Assembly: GCA_963921425.1 (NCBI GenBank)
Contig: OY992840.1
Location: 2,234,501-2,298,500 of the forward strand
Direction: 5' to 3'
DNA length: 64,000 nucleotides
DNA from: Dryas octopetala
Taxonomy: Eukaryota > Streptophyta > Magnoliopsida > Rosales > Rosaceae
The position numbers and the translations under genes were made by a program. Of this stretch, positions 44,880-56,800 are shown piece after piece (positions within the stretch are counted from its first letter, which is position 1; each line of letters begins with the position of its first letter). The notes beneath the pieces were generated by a model. That model was not told where the DNA came from. It ran no database searches and worked only from the letters and a program-made list of their open reading frames with translations.

Positions 44880-46630
44880 AGAAATTTATGCAGACACAAA
44901 ATCTTTCATTCTCATTCCATATATATATTTCAATAATTACCAATAACAATATTCAAAGCTGCCCCAAAAGGTTTACAGTACAAATATCTAATAAGATAAC
45001 CAAAACATGCTTGTGAAGACCTTTACAAAACCAAAACACAAGTTGTAATATACCAAATTAAAGCTGCCCACATGTACAAAATATTAGCATGGCAGCACCT
45101 AGGCTAATTAATCTGCAAATCAGCACTATGTCTCTAGCTAGTTCTAACTTTTGCCACCATTTACAAAATATTGGCATGGCAGCATGTATTCTAATTAAAA
45201 GCACCAATCTTCAATCTTCTTCCATGCTTTGCAAAATATGAACATGCTCGACAACAAATTCTATCCACAAAAAAGGCAAACGTACACCACCTACCAACTT
45301 GTCGGTCTCAAGATAATTGAAGTTCACAAATCTCCCCATTCCACCCGCACCTCATCTATTTGATCTTGTGTGTATCCGCTTCGCTTGATCTTCAGAATGT
45401 ACCAAACGCTGCCCACATGTACAAAATATTGGCATGGCAACATCTCTACATGTAATTACCGACAAAATTGACCCGTGAAATCTACACTTCATCAACTTCA
45501 ATTTCCTTCCATGTGTTGTGCTGCCTCAGATATAACAGTCCTACATAAGAACAAAAGATCGATGGTTCAATAAATTAAGTTAACTAAACAGTTACATGAA
45601 TTAAACAATTAACATTTACATGAACTAAGTTAAAATTATTGGCCAAAAAGAAACATGTATCTTCACCGAACCTGTTAAAAAACCACATGCCTTGTATAGG
45701 TAATAACTTAGAATTTCAAAGTCATCAAAGAAAGAAACAAGTCTTTTCACGAAAAAGTGAAAGGAAAGGCAAAATGCTTGTGAGATAGGAATATGATATT
45801 TCATAGAGTTGTACTAGACATTCAAAAGAACATTGATAAAAATTATCAAGTCAATTGAAGCCACAGATGGACCAGCATATGCAAATCTTTCCAAGTTCAA
45901 AAATCAGGCCGGGTTTTATCTTTCTGAAAACTGTCTCAGTTTAGAAATTCACCATAAATCAAACATAGCTTCAATTCACAAGGTTTTTGGTTTAAATCAC
46001 TCCTTAGCATATCTAGTACATATTTCATAAGTATCAGATCATAAGCATGACTCTAAATGACCAAGTTACACTCAAAATTCCTTTAAATCCAGTAAATTAT
46101 AGTTGTTTCTAGTGCTGCAGAAATTTCTACCGGTAGGTCCATCTTAGAAAATTCACAAAAAATTCAATACAGATCCGAATTACTTGGTTATTATCCCAAA
46201 ACAACCATTAGTAAGTCTAATTTCAAACCTCTAAATCTCAGATTTAAATTCCCCACACAACAGTACAAAATTCAGCAGGAGTCCAGTAACGTCAGATTCA
46301 CTAAAAATGGCTTATTTTGCTATTCTTTGAGTTAAAACACCTGTTCTTTAGAATTCAAAGGAAATACCAATACATGCAGGTTTAAAGACCTTATTTGAGC
46401 TATAAAATAAACAATTCTAAAACAAAACTTTACTAGAGGAAATTAAAATACATAGAGCAGTACAAAAGGTATGCCTTTGTCAATCCAAATACACCCTCTA
46501 TTTCCCTTAAGCTTAAGAAAAAAGGAAAAAAAGCAGAGAAAATAATATCAACATAGAGTTATAGTTATACAATACTAACATAGTATGCTATAGTTATACA
46601 AACAGAAAATGACAGTAGAAAAAAGCACAA
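44880..46630. other. Left internal part of the CACTA element, unrecognised
   Basis: AT-rich sequence without a convincing gene. A segment GTACAAAATATTGGCATGGCA recurs in similar form near 45075, 45165 and 45420. It may be further captured or intronic sequence of the minus-strand unit. Confidence 0.4.
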
Positions 46631-46639
46631 ATATGGTTA

Positions 46640-46670
46640 ACTACTACAAAAATGTCGATATATATCAGAC
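46640..46670 (+). repeat. Internal CACTA-terminus-like relic
   Basis: CTACTACAAAAATGTCGATA followed by TATATCAGA lies in the middle of the element. It resembles the element's own left end and the CACTACTACAAAAAA end at 49575. It may mark an older, smaller CACTA swallowed by this one. Confidence 0.45.
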
Positions 46671-46897
46671 TGCTCTTAATCTAGAATTTGTGTATTACAT
46701 GAACATGAAGCTCTTAAATGATAGCACAAAAGCATAAGGCTACAAATCTTGAGACAAAAGAAAATCACTTTTGTGTGAAAAGGAAAACATCACTAGAGAG
46801 AAGAAGCAACACCTCAGCAAGAAAGGTGTATGCATTGACATTGAAACACTAATTATGTTACAAAAGCAGTACCACGTTAAGGGAAAACATTACATAC

Positions 46898-47007
46898 CTT
46901 GCAGAGAATCTGTTTGGCTCTTTAAATATTCTTCCTCTTGTATCAAATGATTCAGTTGAGTGGAATTTAGAAGCGTGTGATCTAGATCAAGTACCAAGTA
47001 CAATTTT
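46898..47007 (-). pseudogene. Captured CPL4-like FCPH catalytic exon
   Basis: A 110-bp minus-strand exon with acceptor TATTTCAG before 47007 and donor AAG|GTATGT after 46898. It encodes KLYLVLDLDHTLLNST and then EEEYLKSQTDSLQ. DLDHT is the DxDxT catalytic motif of FCP/SCP-type phosphatases that remove phosphate from the RNA polymerase II tail, and LLNST with the EEEYL segment is typical of plant CPL4. The exon is open throughout. Later FCPH exons and the exon expected between this and 47675 were not found, so no active enzyme is possible. Confidence 0.85.
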
Positions 47008-47472
47008 CTGAAATATGCATGAACAGACTGCCATCAGAAATGGAAACAGTAAAGAACGTGACCAAACTACTGGGGAAGAAACTTGGTGAAGCAAGGGTCA
47101 AGCCATTTGTTTCGAATGCTATTTACTTTATCAGCATTAGAGTCAACGATTATATAATAACCAGTGTTTTCAGACGCATAGGATTAAGTTGATTAACACT
47201 AGAGTAGTCTTCGAAGATGATAAAAAAAATAACAAAATGAGGACAAAGATCGATGAAATCAAGAAGTTAACCTTGTAACTTATGTCTTTGAGATGTCATA
47301 CTGTTTATACGCCAGTTCACACTTGGACCCCATCAATGCTTTCATCTACTTAATTAATTAGTGAATAAAGAAAGAAAAGGCTCATATATTGAGGTCATAA
47401 CTAGCACAAATACAAATGGCAATGAATGAAGCTTGAATTTGATAAAAATTAAGTTAGTCAATCATGCACACC

Positions 47473-47586
47473 ATGGATGATATTTGCACTGAAGATAGGA
47501 TCTCAGCATTACCAGATTCTATCATCCATCATATCCTGTCTCTCCTCCCCACAAAAGATGTTGCTAGAACCAGTTCCTTGTCCAAC
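47473..47586 (+). pseudogene. F-box gene fragment in the CACTA element
   Basis: On the plus strand an ATG at 47473 opens MDDICTEDRISALPDSIIHH, continuing ILSLLPTKDVARTSSLSN before a stop at 47587. This is the first two thirds of an F-box as found at the start of plant F-box/LRR or FBD proteins (LPDxIxxxILSLLPTKDVARTS). The normal WR residues are replaced at a junction with intron sequence duplicated from the CPL4-like part. It lies opposite to and between the CPL4-like exons. Confidence 0.75.
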
Positions 47587-47674
47587 TGATGGCAGTTTGT
47601 TCATGCATATTTCAGTAAAATTGGAAACAGTAAAATCTGAGGACACGATTACCAAACTGAATCAGAAATGTTAC

Positions 47675-47748
47675 CTGAGTTTCCTTTTGAAGTTGACCCA
47701 TTTGTTTCCTCTACGCTTTCCAGATTCTCGACCTTGCGCCTTTTTGTC
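47675..47748 (-). pseudogene. Captured CPL4-like second exon
   Basis: Preceded by a minus-strand acceptor (TTGCAG) and followed by CAG|GTAACA. In phase with the acidic reading of the first exon it encodes TKRRKVENLESVEETNG then STSKGNS: a basic nuclear-localisation-like KRRKVE followed by a linker. It fits directly after ESDVESER in the CPL4 N-terminal region. Both splice signals are intact. Confidence 0.75.
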
Positions 47749-47877
47749 CTGCAAGGTAATTCATAAGCTGTATCTAAAAAGCCTTCAGCATTAAACAAAA
47801 CTTCAACTTAAACTGTGGTATCTAATAGAAAACTCATTCTACATCATTAAAACATTAAATAAAGATTTAAACAACAC

Positions 47878-48028
47878 CTCTCACTTTCGACATCACTTTC
47901 GTCACTGTCATCATCAGCTTCTTCATCTGGTGATGAATCCGAAGAACAGACGCCAGTGCTCTCTCAAGAAACCCAGTAAAGTCATCGCTGCTAGATGAGT
48001 GTACTTGAGAATCGGTCACCAAACTCAT
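47878..48028 (-). pseudogene. Captured CPL4-like first coding exon
   Basis: Minus-strand ATG at 48026-48028 begins MSLVTDSQVHSSSSDDF. Further on, in a neighbouring frame, the exon reads CSSDSSPDEEADDDSDE and ends before GTGTTG, a possible donor. This serine-rich then acidic N-terminus is what I recall of plant RNA polymerase II C-terminal domain phosphatase-like 4 (CPL4). One small indel shifts the frame inside the exon, so it is not translatable as the host protein. Upstream (48430-48870) a purine-rich strand, CT-rich on the minus strand, with a CAG|GT boundary looks like a 5' leader exon. The call rests on recall, not alignment. Confidence 0.75.
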
Positions 48029-49242
48029 CTAAATAATTCATGCAAAAAACACCCCAATAGATGTTAACCTCAAAGTGAATATAGATGAGGGAAAACGAAC
48101 TGCATGCAGTACAAGAAGCATATAAAGTGCAATGGAAAATTATACACACACAAATGTAAAATAAAAATTAAAAAAAATGAGTGACCACAGTTCGAGCATT
48201 GTTTTACTGTCTTCCATTGTCAACAAATTGTTAGGCCTAGTTAATATCAATTCAAAATGTCCATTTACAGGGCAAACCAGAGCACATTTAATTATTTCCT
48301 CAAAGAAGTGTCTATAAAATTTGAGTGCATCGGGAAAACGCACACATATAATCATTCTCAGATCCAAATTGGGCTTTTCGATTCTATTAACAATTTAGCA
48401 AAACGGAGCCAACAAACATGTAGAGGATGAAGAGAAGATTGAAATCGATACCTGACTCAATGGAATTGGCCGCCGGAACCGTCAAAATCGCGTCGAAGCC
48501 GCCGCTGGCTTCTTGGCGTCGATTCGCCTTGTACAGTGGTCCGATGAACAATCGGAGGCCACCAACATGTTCAGAACGACGACAGCTTCAAAACCCACAA
48601 GGCCTGACATCTCAACTTCGCCGGGATCGATGGATTGCCGCAGGAGTGGCCATCGGCCCTGTGGCTTCGATTCGCCATGATCAGCGGTTGTTTGGGACGA
48701 AGAGAGACACGAGGAGGGAGAGTAGAAGAAGACGATCGAGCCTTTTGGTGGTACTCCCGTCGTCGTTGGCCTTCGGACGACGACGACGACGAATTTTCTA
48801 AGGAAGACGATCGGCGCAAGAGAGAGAGAGAGGCGAGAGAATAGAGAGAAAGAGAGATATGCGGGTGAGAGGAGAGAGAATATAAAAAAAGATTTGGGTT
48901 GTTTAAATTAACCCTAGATGCGGAAATACAAAAGTTAGGTCAATTGATCTTAAGATATCAGTTGACATGTTACAGTGATATGATAAAAATATATAAGAAA
49001 AAGTAAAAAAATTTTATATCAGGTGTTTGGGTGGATGGGAAAAAAAATTAAAAAATGTAAACTTAACATATCAGTTAACAATTTATACTGATGTCTTTAT
49101 AAGTTCTTAGAAAAATGACAATATTATATATCAGTTGAAAAAAACCATGTGATATCTAATAAAGTTTAGATATCAGTTAAAAAATTATCTGATATTATAA
49201 TTTTTATAATATCAGTCACATTCAAATCTGATATAAAATGGG

Positions 49243-49271
49243 TGATATCTATTGACATTTTTCTTGTAGTG
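49243..49271 (-). repeat. Right TIR of the captured-gene CACTA
   Basis: Inverse of the left end, ending TTTTTCTTGTAGTG, followed by the duplicated ACA. Confidence 0.93.
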
Positions 49272-50117
49272 ACATTTCTTTCAAATAAAACATTTATGTA
49301 TAACCTCTGTATAAAAACATTTAAACAAAACAAAGTGGGTCCCACTGCCTCCTCAGCCTGCTTAACCTGCAAAACACAAACCATACTCCACAACCATGGT
49401 GTACCGGGTTATACAACAAACCAAGTAAGCTCGAAAGCTCGTATGAGTGAAATGACTTAAACAATTATCCTCAATAATTCCTTCAATTTCCATACTCAAT
49501 AATAATCCATAATAACATCCATAATTACTCAAACACATAATATTTCATCACCAAATGATCCAAACATCAAGGTACACTACTACAAAAAAGCTCATACATA
49601 TCACTAGATTAATATCAGTTTTAAGGATACTCGATATAATATGGTTTTTAATATCGTGTAAAAGTTTTTTTTTTTTCAAAAAATGATATTTAAACTAGTT
49701 TATATATCATCAGGATTTTGAATGTGATATATTATTGTGGACAAATTTATTAACCCTGATTTAAAAGTGATATCTATACAAATAAATGATGCTTAAATTT
49801 TAGAATGGGAAAATCGGGGTACCGTTCATGACTTAAAAAAAATTTGGCAGCCCGCGTTTATACACTTAGACTCACACACCCACACTCAGTCACTCACATC
49901 CAAACTGAACCAGACCCAAACCCACACCAACACCCACACCCTAACTCATCATCTTCTTCATCAATCTCTAACGAAGATATATGGATTGAGCTCGAAGGTT
50001 AAGCTAGCTAGATGGTTTTCCAATCCACCCAGCCTTAAGACGTCGAGAGCGAACGCTTGCAGATCGTGATCGATGGGTTGAGTGCTCGAAGGCTTGCAGA
50101 GAGCGAAGGCGACAGAG

Positions 50118-53100
50118 TGTAACGACTCGACCCAAATTCTCACTAGAAATTTAAATTTTTATTTAACTATGTTTTTAAGAGGTTTATAAAAGATGTTGGA
50201 TTGTATTTTAAAGATTTTGATATTTATTGGAAAATAAAAAGGGTTTTGATTTAAAGTTTTAATTTATTTATTTTTGTTTTAATTTAAGCTTGACCCCAAA
50301 GTTGACTTTTAAAATAAATGGGTTTTCAATTTTGACTTTGGGTCCGTCAGATAGGTTTCGATCCCACGATTTCATAGACACGTAGCACGCTTCGATCCGA
50401 GTTACGGTTTGGAAGATACGGACATGTGAAGTGAGGGGCAATTTTGTAAATTTATAAAAGTGGGTTTTTAAATACCCAAAATCAGAAAATTTTTCTGATT
50501 TCTCTCTCTCTCTCTCTAGAATTTTCTACAAGCTTCTCTCTCCTCCTTTTATCTCTCTCTCTCTCCCCGCACTCTCTCTCCCTGCCTTCACTCCACTCCC
50601 GCACCCCCCTGTGCCCACCAGCCCCAGCCACCCCCACTCACCATCGCCGGCCACCTTGCCAAGCTCTGGCTCCGGCGAGCACTCCTCCCAGCGCCGACCA
50701 CCTCCCCTGAGCCTACCCTCTCTTCTCTCCCCGAGTTCTCTCTCTCCCCCTTTTCTCTGTGCGCGGCCAACCCAGCCACCCAGCCACTTTCGGCGGCTTT
50801 TCCATCGACCCCGACCACCGGCGACCTCCCCCGCCGGCCGATCAGCTCAGCCCGGCCCTCCTCCAGCCAACCCAGCCCCCTGCATGCCGGTTCTGCTCAG
50901 AAAAGCCACACAAACCGCCGGCCTTCCTCTTCATTTTCAGTCAATTTTCACCTCAAATCCTTGAGATTTTTGGTGGGTTTTCCACTCTAGGTACGGGCTT
51001 TCTTTTCCCATGCTTTGATAGTTTAATTTTTTTAAGAAAAACTGAAATTGTGGAAGTTGATTTAGGAATCCATTTCTGGACCCCTTGGATTTCGGATTTG
51101 GGGTAGTTCTTAGTGTTTGCTTAGATAATTTCACCCCTATTAAACCTCTATGATTGTTCAGGATAGAAATTTTTGTGTGGGTTTAAGGAAAAAAGGGCAT
51201 TTTAGACTAAATTGGTTTTAGAGCCGCCGCTTTGGGCGGCACCCGTGGTGACCTCGACCCCTACAGTCACCTTTTGGATGTATGTTTATCTTAGAGCCTA
51301 TTTTAGATTCGTTGTTGGACTTGGTTACGTTGGAAGTGATTGGAGAAACGGAAAGGTGTTTCGGACTGTAATTTGAGACTTCACTGATACTGAAATCACT
51401 CTAGGACGATTTTCCTGATCGAGATAAGCCATACGCAGGTTCCTTTTAAGTTTATCACTGTTTTGGAAGTGTGGGTGATGTTGAGTTGAGCCGGGAAGTT
51501 TTCAGGGAAATGAGAGGATGTTTATGGATTAAGAAGAGTAGTTATTAATTGTTGTTTAAGCGAGAGTCGGGTGAGACGCTTAGGTTTTATACACACTCTA
51601 AACGTCGTTGAGTTGAGACTAATCTTATGTTTTTTGTTTTATTTTAGGCGAGATGAGCGTGGCTCGTGACGATCCGGCGGAAGATCGAAGCTAGGCTATC
51701 ACTGTGAGTGGACTGATTTTTATTTTCCTGAAATGTTTTATACATTTGTTAATGAAATTCGATTTCTTGACTATATTGCGTTTGAACCTAAGTTAAAGGA
51801 TTTTGAGATAGAATTCGGTCTTTAAAATCTTTTTTCCTAAGTTTAAATCGATGGTTATGGTTTATGCATGACGATCTAATAAGTTTTATATATTTTTTCT
51901 TGAAGAAATTGATTTGGACTAATACCTTCATCATGTTGATTTATTGCCATTGGAGAGCATGTTTTAAATCAAGTTTGAGGAATTTCATTTATATTTGAAA
52001 AATCTTGTTTTAAGCTTTGAATAAATTAAATATTTCTATTTGAAAATTGTGGTGGAAACTAAGGATTTTGTGGTTTTGCGTATTCAAAGTTTCATGGATT
52101 TATGTATTTGGTTTTGTTAAAGAAAGTTTAAAAGAATACGAAAGGATTGAGTTTTATTTTAATATATTTACGATGGGGTTATGGAAAAATGGTTTTCAAA
52201 CCACCCTTTGCAGTACCCTCCAGGTTATCAGATAAATAGGTCTTTGGGACCCATCACGGTACACATATAGGCTTTGGGCCGTGTGTCGGGCTGCTTCGCC
52301 CTTTGGGGGCTGCTCTGCGTGCACGTACGACCAGGATTTGCCTGCACGTGCTGATTTTATTCACACGTGTGTATGGCCAGGATATTGCCTGCCTGTGCGA
52401 TGCAGGAATTCCGCACAGGTGTATGGCCAGGATTATTCAGGGTATATAGCATGGTGGAAAATGAAATTGGTATATTCAGAGTTTAAGTATGGATTTTAAG
52501 TGAGAAATATCTTTCGAGTTTTATAATGATTTCGATTTTATTATTATTTTTATGACTTTGTTAATTTAAATGATTTGCTATTGGGAAATGTGTTTTGAGT
52601 TATCTTTTCCTTGAGTTTCATGAGTTTTATAACATTCTTAAGACTTGTGAAATTGTTTTAAAACTGGGGGATTTCAAAGAGTAATGTGAGGTTTTAGAGT
52701 TAAACGTGGTTTTTGAAGGATTTTCTGGAACATAAATTTTACTTATGTTTTTCGTTTTTATTAAACTGTCCACTCACTGAGTTATCTCACGGTTTATCAT
52801 GTTTTGTTTTAAATTGTTCCCCCTAGGTAGTAGCTTTGGTAGAGGTCGAGCCAATCACGTCGAGGCGGTTACATCCTTATTCCTTCTCGGACCAGTAGGC
52901 GTCATTTTATTTTTTTCAGTGTAAAAAATTTCTTGTAATAGAATAGCAGCTCTGATAACCACTCTACAAATTTTAAGTTGGATTTCTGTGAAATTGTTAG
53001 GTCTGAGACCCTATTTGGTTGTGGTATAGGTGGTTGTTGTATAGAAGTGTTTTTTAATAGGTTTGAAATTTCTGGGTTAGTCCATTTTCAGGGGAGGTTC

Positions 53101-53189
53101 TGCCGAATTTTCGGTAGGATTTTCCTTGATTTTGGATTCCCCCAGGATCTCTCCGGGTTTTAGGGTGGAATCCGGGGGCGGTCCTGTCA
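50118..53189 (+). mobile_element. Solo LTR, 3072 bp, TSD CAGAG
   Basis: Starts TGTAACGACTCGACCCAAAT and ends GGGGGCGGTCCTGTCA. It is flanked by CAGAG at 50113-50117 and 53190-53194. Contains a CT-rich leader (50495-50590), a GC-rich block with spurious open frames (50590-50940) and degenerate CACGTG-containing repeats (52310-52440). It sits in the leader region of the TNP2-like gene, next to an AG-rich tract. Confidence 0.88.
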
Positions 53190-53214
53190 CAGAGAGACAG
53201 AGAGAAGTCTGAGA

Positions 53215-53222
53215 AGTCGCGA

Positions 53223-53275
<53 letters not shown>
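53215..53275. repeat. (GA)n microsatellite
   Basis: About twenty GA dinucleotides at 53228-53270, in what would be the purine-rich leader of the TNP2-like gene. Confidence 0.85.
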
Positions 53276-53277
<2 letters not shown>

Positions 53278-53877
53278 GATTCTAAACAACGTCGAGAGAT
53301 CGAGATCGACCCAGAGAACCCTTCCCGATACCCCCACCCAGCCTTCGCGATTTCAGGTATTTGATGAGATTGTTTTGTTATTTTTTCGGATTAAGGGTTC
53401 TAATATCTGCAAGTTGTTTGAACATGTATGCATTGCTATTTGGGTGTTTTTGGAATTTGGATTTGTTTGTATTTGGGTGTTTTGTAGATGTTTGAACTTG
53501 GGTCTGTTTGAATTTGGGTGCTGGAATTGTTTGTATTTAACTGAAATATGGAACTTGGGTCGACTGTGTTATGAATTTGGGTATGTGGTTAATTTGTTTG
53601 ATTTTGGGTTTGAGGTCTAACATATTATGTGGCTTTTGCAATTAAGGGTAGAGTTCTAGGTAAAGATATATATTAAACCCAATACATTGTCAGGCTTCAA
53701 CTAGGTCATATGGTGTCAATATAATTGAATATTTGATGAGTTCTAGGTAAAGGTATATATGTTTTTTAGATGAGTTTCTGCTAATTAAAATTGACATTAA
53801 TATTAGTTATATATTATCAGTTAATATGCTTCCTTTTGCATATGTTTACTTGGGTTTATATTGAAATTGTGTTATTT

Positions 53878-56800
53878 TGTGTAAGAGTATCGATAAAACA
53901 TGGATGCATGCTGATAGAAGGTCTGTGGAGTATGAGGAGGGAGTTGAGAGTTTTTTGAGAATTGGATTACAGAATGCTACCAATCCGAAGTACATCTATT
54001 GTCCTTGCTTGAAATGTGTAAACTTGAAAAGGTATACCGTTAGAGTGATTAGGGAGCATCTACACTTTAATGGTTTTGACACAAGGTATGCGAAGTGGAT
54101 ATGGCATGGTGAAGTTGCTGGTTTTAAAAGTAGAGTTACAAAAAACGAAAGAAAACCTAGTGTCTGTGGGTCCGAAACAGTAAACATGTGCGAGAGTGCC
54201 TTTGATAATTTCAATGATAATCCATACGAGTTTAGTCATTATGTTGATGAAGGATTGAGACCCTTATATGATAATTGTGTGAAGTACAACAAGCTATCTG
54301 CATTGGTTAGACTATTCAATCTGAAGGCAAAACATGGGTGGTCTGATATTAGCTTTTCTGAACTGCTGGTTGTTATTGGTGATATGCTGTCAAAAGGTCA
54401 TGTGCTACCCTTGTCTATGTATGAGGCAAAGAAGACATTGTATGCTTTAGGAATGGAGTATGATAAGAATCATGCATGCCTAAACGATTGTATTTTGTAT
54501 AGAAATGAGTACGAAGATGAAAGTATGTGCCCCAAGTGTGACCTATCTAGGTGGAAATTAAACAAGCAAGGGGTTGAGCAAGAAGGGGTTCCGGCAAAAG
54601 TCTTGTGGTACTTTCCACCCATTCCAAGGTTTAAACGAATGTTTAAATGTGGTGAGACATCAAAGGATCTTACTTGGCATGCCGATCATAAAGTCAAGGA
54701 TGGCATGCTACGTCATCCAGCTGATTCTCCGGCTTGGAAGTTGGTTGACCATAAGTGGCCAGATTTTGGAAGTGAGCCTAGAAATCTAAGGTTGGCTCTT
54801 TCAGCAGATGGGATCAACCCACACAGTTCCTTAAGTAGCCGATATAGTTGCTGGCCCGTCATCTTAGTGACGTATAACCTTCCTCCATGGCTTTGCATGA
54901 AGAGGAAGTTTATGATGTTAACTCTTTTGATTTTCGGTCCTAAGCAGCCAGGAAATGACATAGATGTCTATTTGCAACCATTGATTGATGATCTAAAAGC
55001 ATTATGGAATGGAATTGATGGGGTGTACGATGGGTTTAGAAAAAACACATTTACCTTGAAGGGTGTACTCTTGTGGACAATCAATGACTTTCCCGCTTAT
55101 GGTAATTTGTCGGGGTGCACCGTTAAAGGGTATAAAGCGTGTCCCATAGCGGTGAAAACACGAATAGTGTTAGGCTGAAACATGGTAGGAAAATCAATTT
55201 TAAAGGCCACAGAAGGTTCTTGCCACGCCACCATCCATATCGGAATCAAATGACAGCGTTTAATAACAAGTAGGAATTTGGTTCTGCTCCTAAACCTCTA
55301 AGTGGAGAGGAGGTCTTAGCTAAAGTGTCGGGTATCAATTGTATCTTCGGAAAGCAACATGTAAAGAGCAGCCTAGGTGGTGAAACTCATGTTCCATGTT
55401 GGAAGAAAAGGTCCATATTCTTTCACCTTGAATATTGGAAGTCTCTTCACATTCGGCATTCTCTAGATGTTATGCACATAGAAAAGAACGTGTGCGAGAG
55501 TGTTATTGGAACCTTACTAAATATTTCAGGGAAGACAAAAGATGGGATTGCTGCCCGTCTAGATCTTATGGAAATAGGGGTACGACTTGACTTGGCACCC
55601 GAAGTTGGGCCGAAAAGAACCTTTCTACCTGCTGCTCCATATACACTGTCTAGGGGTGAGAAACAGGCGTTGTGCAGATCTTTGATGGGTATAAAGGTCC
55701 TAGAAGGTTACAACTCGAATATAAGAAATCTAGTATCCATGCAAGAGTTGAAACTATTTGGTCTTAAGTCCCATGATTGTCACGCCTTGATGCAACAATT
55801 GTTACCAGTAACCATACGTTCGGTGCTGCCCAAGCATGTGAGATACGCGATTACTAGGTTATGTTTCTTCTTTAATGCCCTATGTAATAAAGTGATTGAT
55901 GTGTCAAAGTTGGATAAAATTCAATCAGAACTTGTAACGACATTGTGTTTGTTGGAGAAGATCTTTCCACCTTCATTCTTCAATATAATGATTCACTTAA
56001 CCGTGCACATGATTAGAGAGGTTCGATTGTGTGGACTGGTCTATTATTGATGGATGTATCCATTTGAAAGAGGCATGAAAGTGCTAGAGGGTTTTGTAAG
56101 GAACCCTAACCGTCCGAAGGGCAGCATCGCTGAGAGTTATATAGGTGAGGAAGCTGTGGAGTTTTGCTCCGAGTATTTGTCTGATGCAAAATCAGTTGGA
56201 GTCCCGCTTCGCGCATGGGTCAACCAACCCTTAGCAGACCTATCTCAGGTGCTAAGGTACAATCAGTCCACCATGAAGACTGGGAGCAGGCACACCGTTG
56301 TGTATTGGAGAATGCTGATGAGGTCGACCCTTATGCTGAGTAAGTTACATTTTATCCACCACTAACACTTATAGAATAACTAATTTACTAACACTTATAG
56401 TAAGTTACAATTGGTTAAATCTTATGAAATCTATTTGTAGATTAGATAAGGCTTACTTGAGTGACTTTTATAAGAGTAAAAAGAAGAGTGAAAAGTGGAT
56501 GCTAGATGAGCATAACCGCACGTTTATCTATTGGTTACGTGACAAGGTATTATACTTTTAATTACCCTTTCAATGCACTTACCCTTTGTAAACGTTTGGT
56601 AATAATTAATATATTTTAAAAGTGTAAATTAACCATTAATAATTAATATAGGTGGCAGATGAGATAAACAGTGGATCGAATGACATAACACCCTCAGTGA
56701 GGCTACTAGCTCAAGGGCCACCTATGAGTGTACTTAAATACGGAGTTAATTACACTTACACCCCCTGAGGTTTATCGTCTTTTCACATACACCTCCTAGG

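Larger units (their letters stand above)
44288..49271. mobile_element. Complete non-autonomous CACTA element with captured host exons, 4984 bp
   Basis: The left end CACTACAAGAAAAATGTC and the inverse right end GACATTTTTCTTGTAGTG form terminal repeats of about 29 bp with one or two mismatches. They are flanked by a 3-bp duplication ACA (44285-44287, 49272-49274). Subterminal regions (44300-44870 and 48950-49260) are packed with GATATCAG motifs in both orientations. No TNP2-like transposase is present. Inside lie minus-strand exons resembling CPL4 and a plus-strand F-box piece, so this is a gene-capturing (Pack-type) CACTA. The transposase could come from an element like the one at 49575. Confidence 0.93.
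44191..49574 (-). repeat. Minus-strand LTR 3' end hosting a CACTA (pieces 44191-44287 and 49272-49574)
   Basis: Starts CGTACCCCGAACCTCGGGCCC, the reverse of a GGCCCGAGGTTCGGGG terminus. It resumes after the CACTA with AAAGTGGGTCCCACTGCCTCC, colinear with 42855 onward in the neighbouring LTR. It is then cut by the next CACTA at 49575. Confidence 0.7.

Noticed and set aside
44880-46030. Possible further captured gene in the left half of the CACTA element
   Set aside because: Translations on both strands are short and I recognised no domain; kept only as an unassigned internal stretch.
48140-48367. Minus-strand 75-residue frame beside the CPL4-like exons
   Set aside because: It lies in the presumed leader or intron, has no recognisable domain and no fitting splice context.
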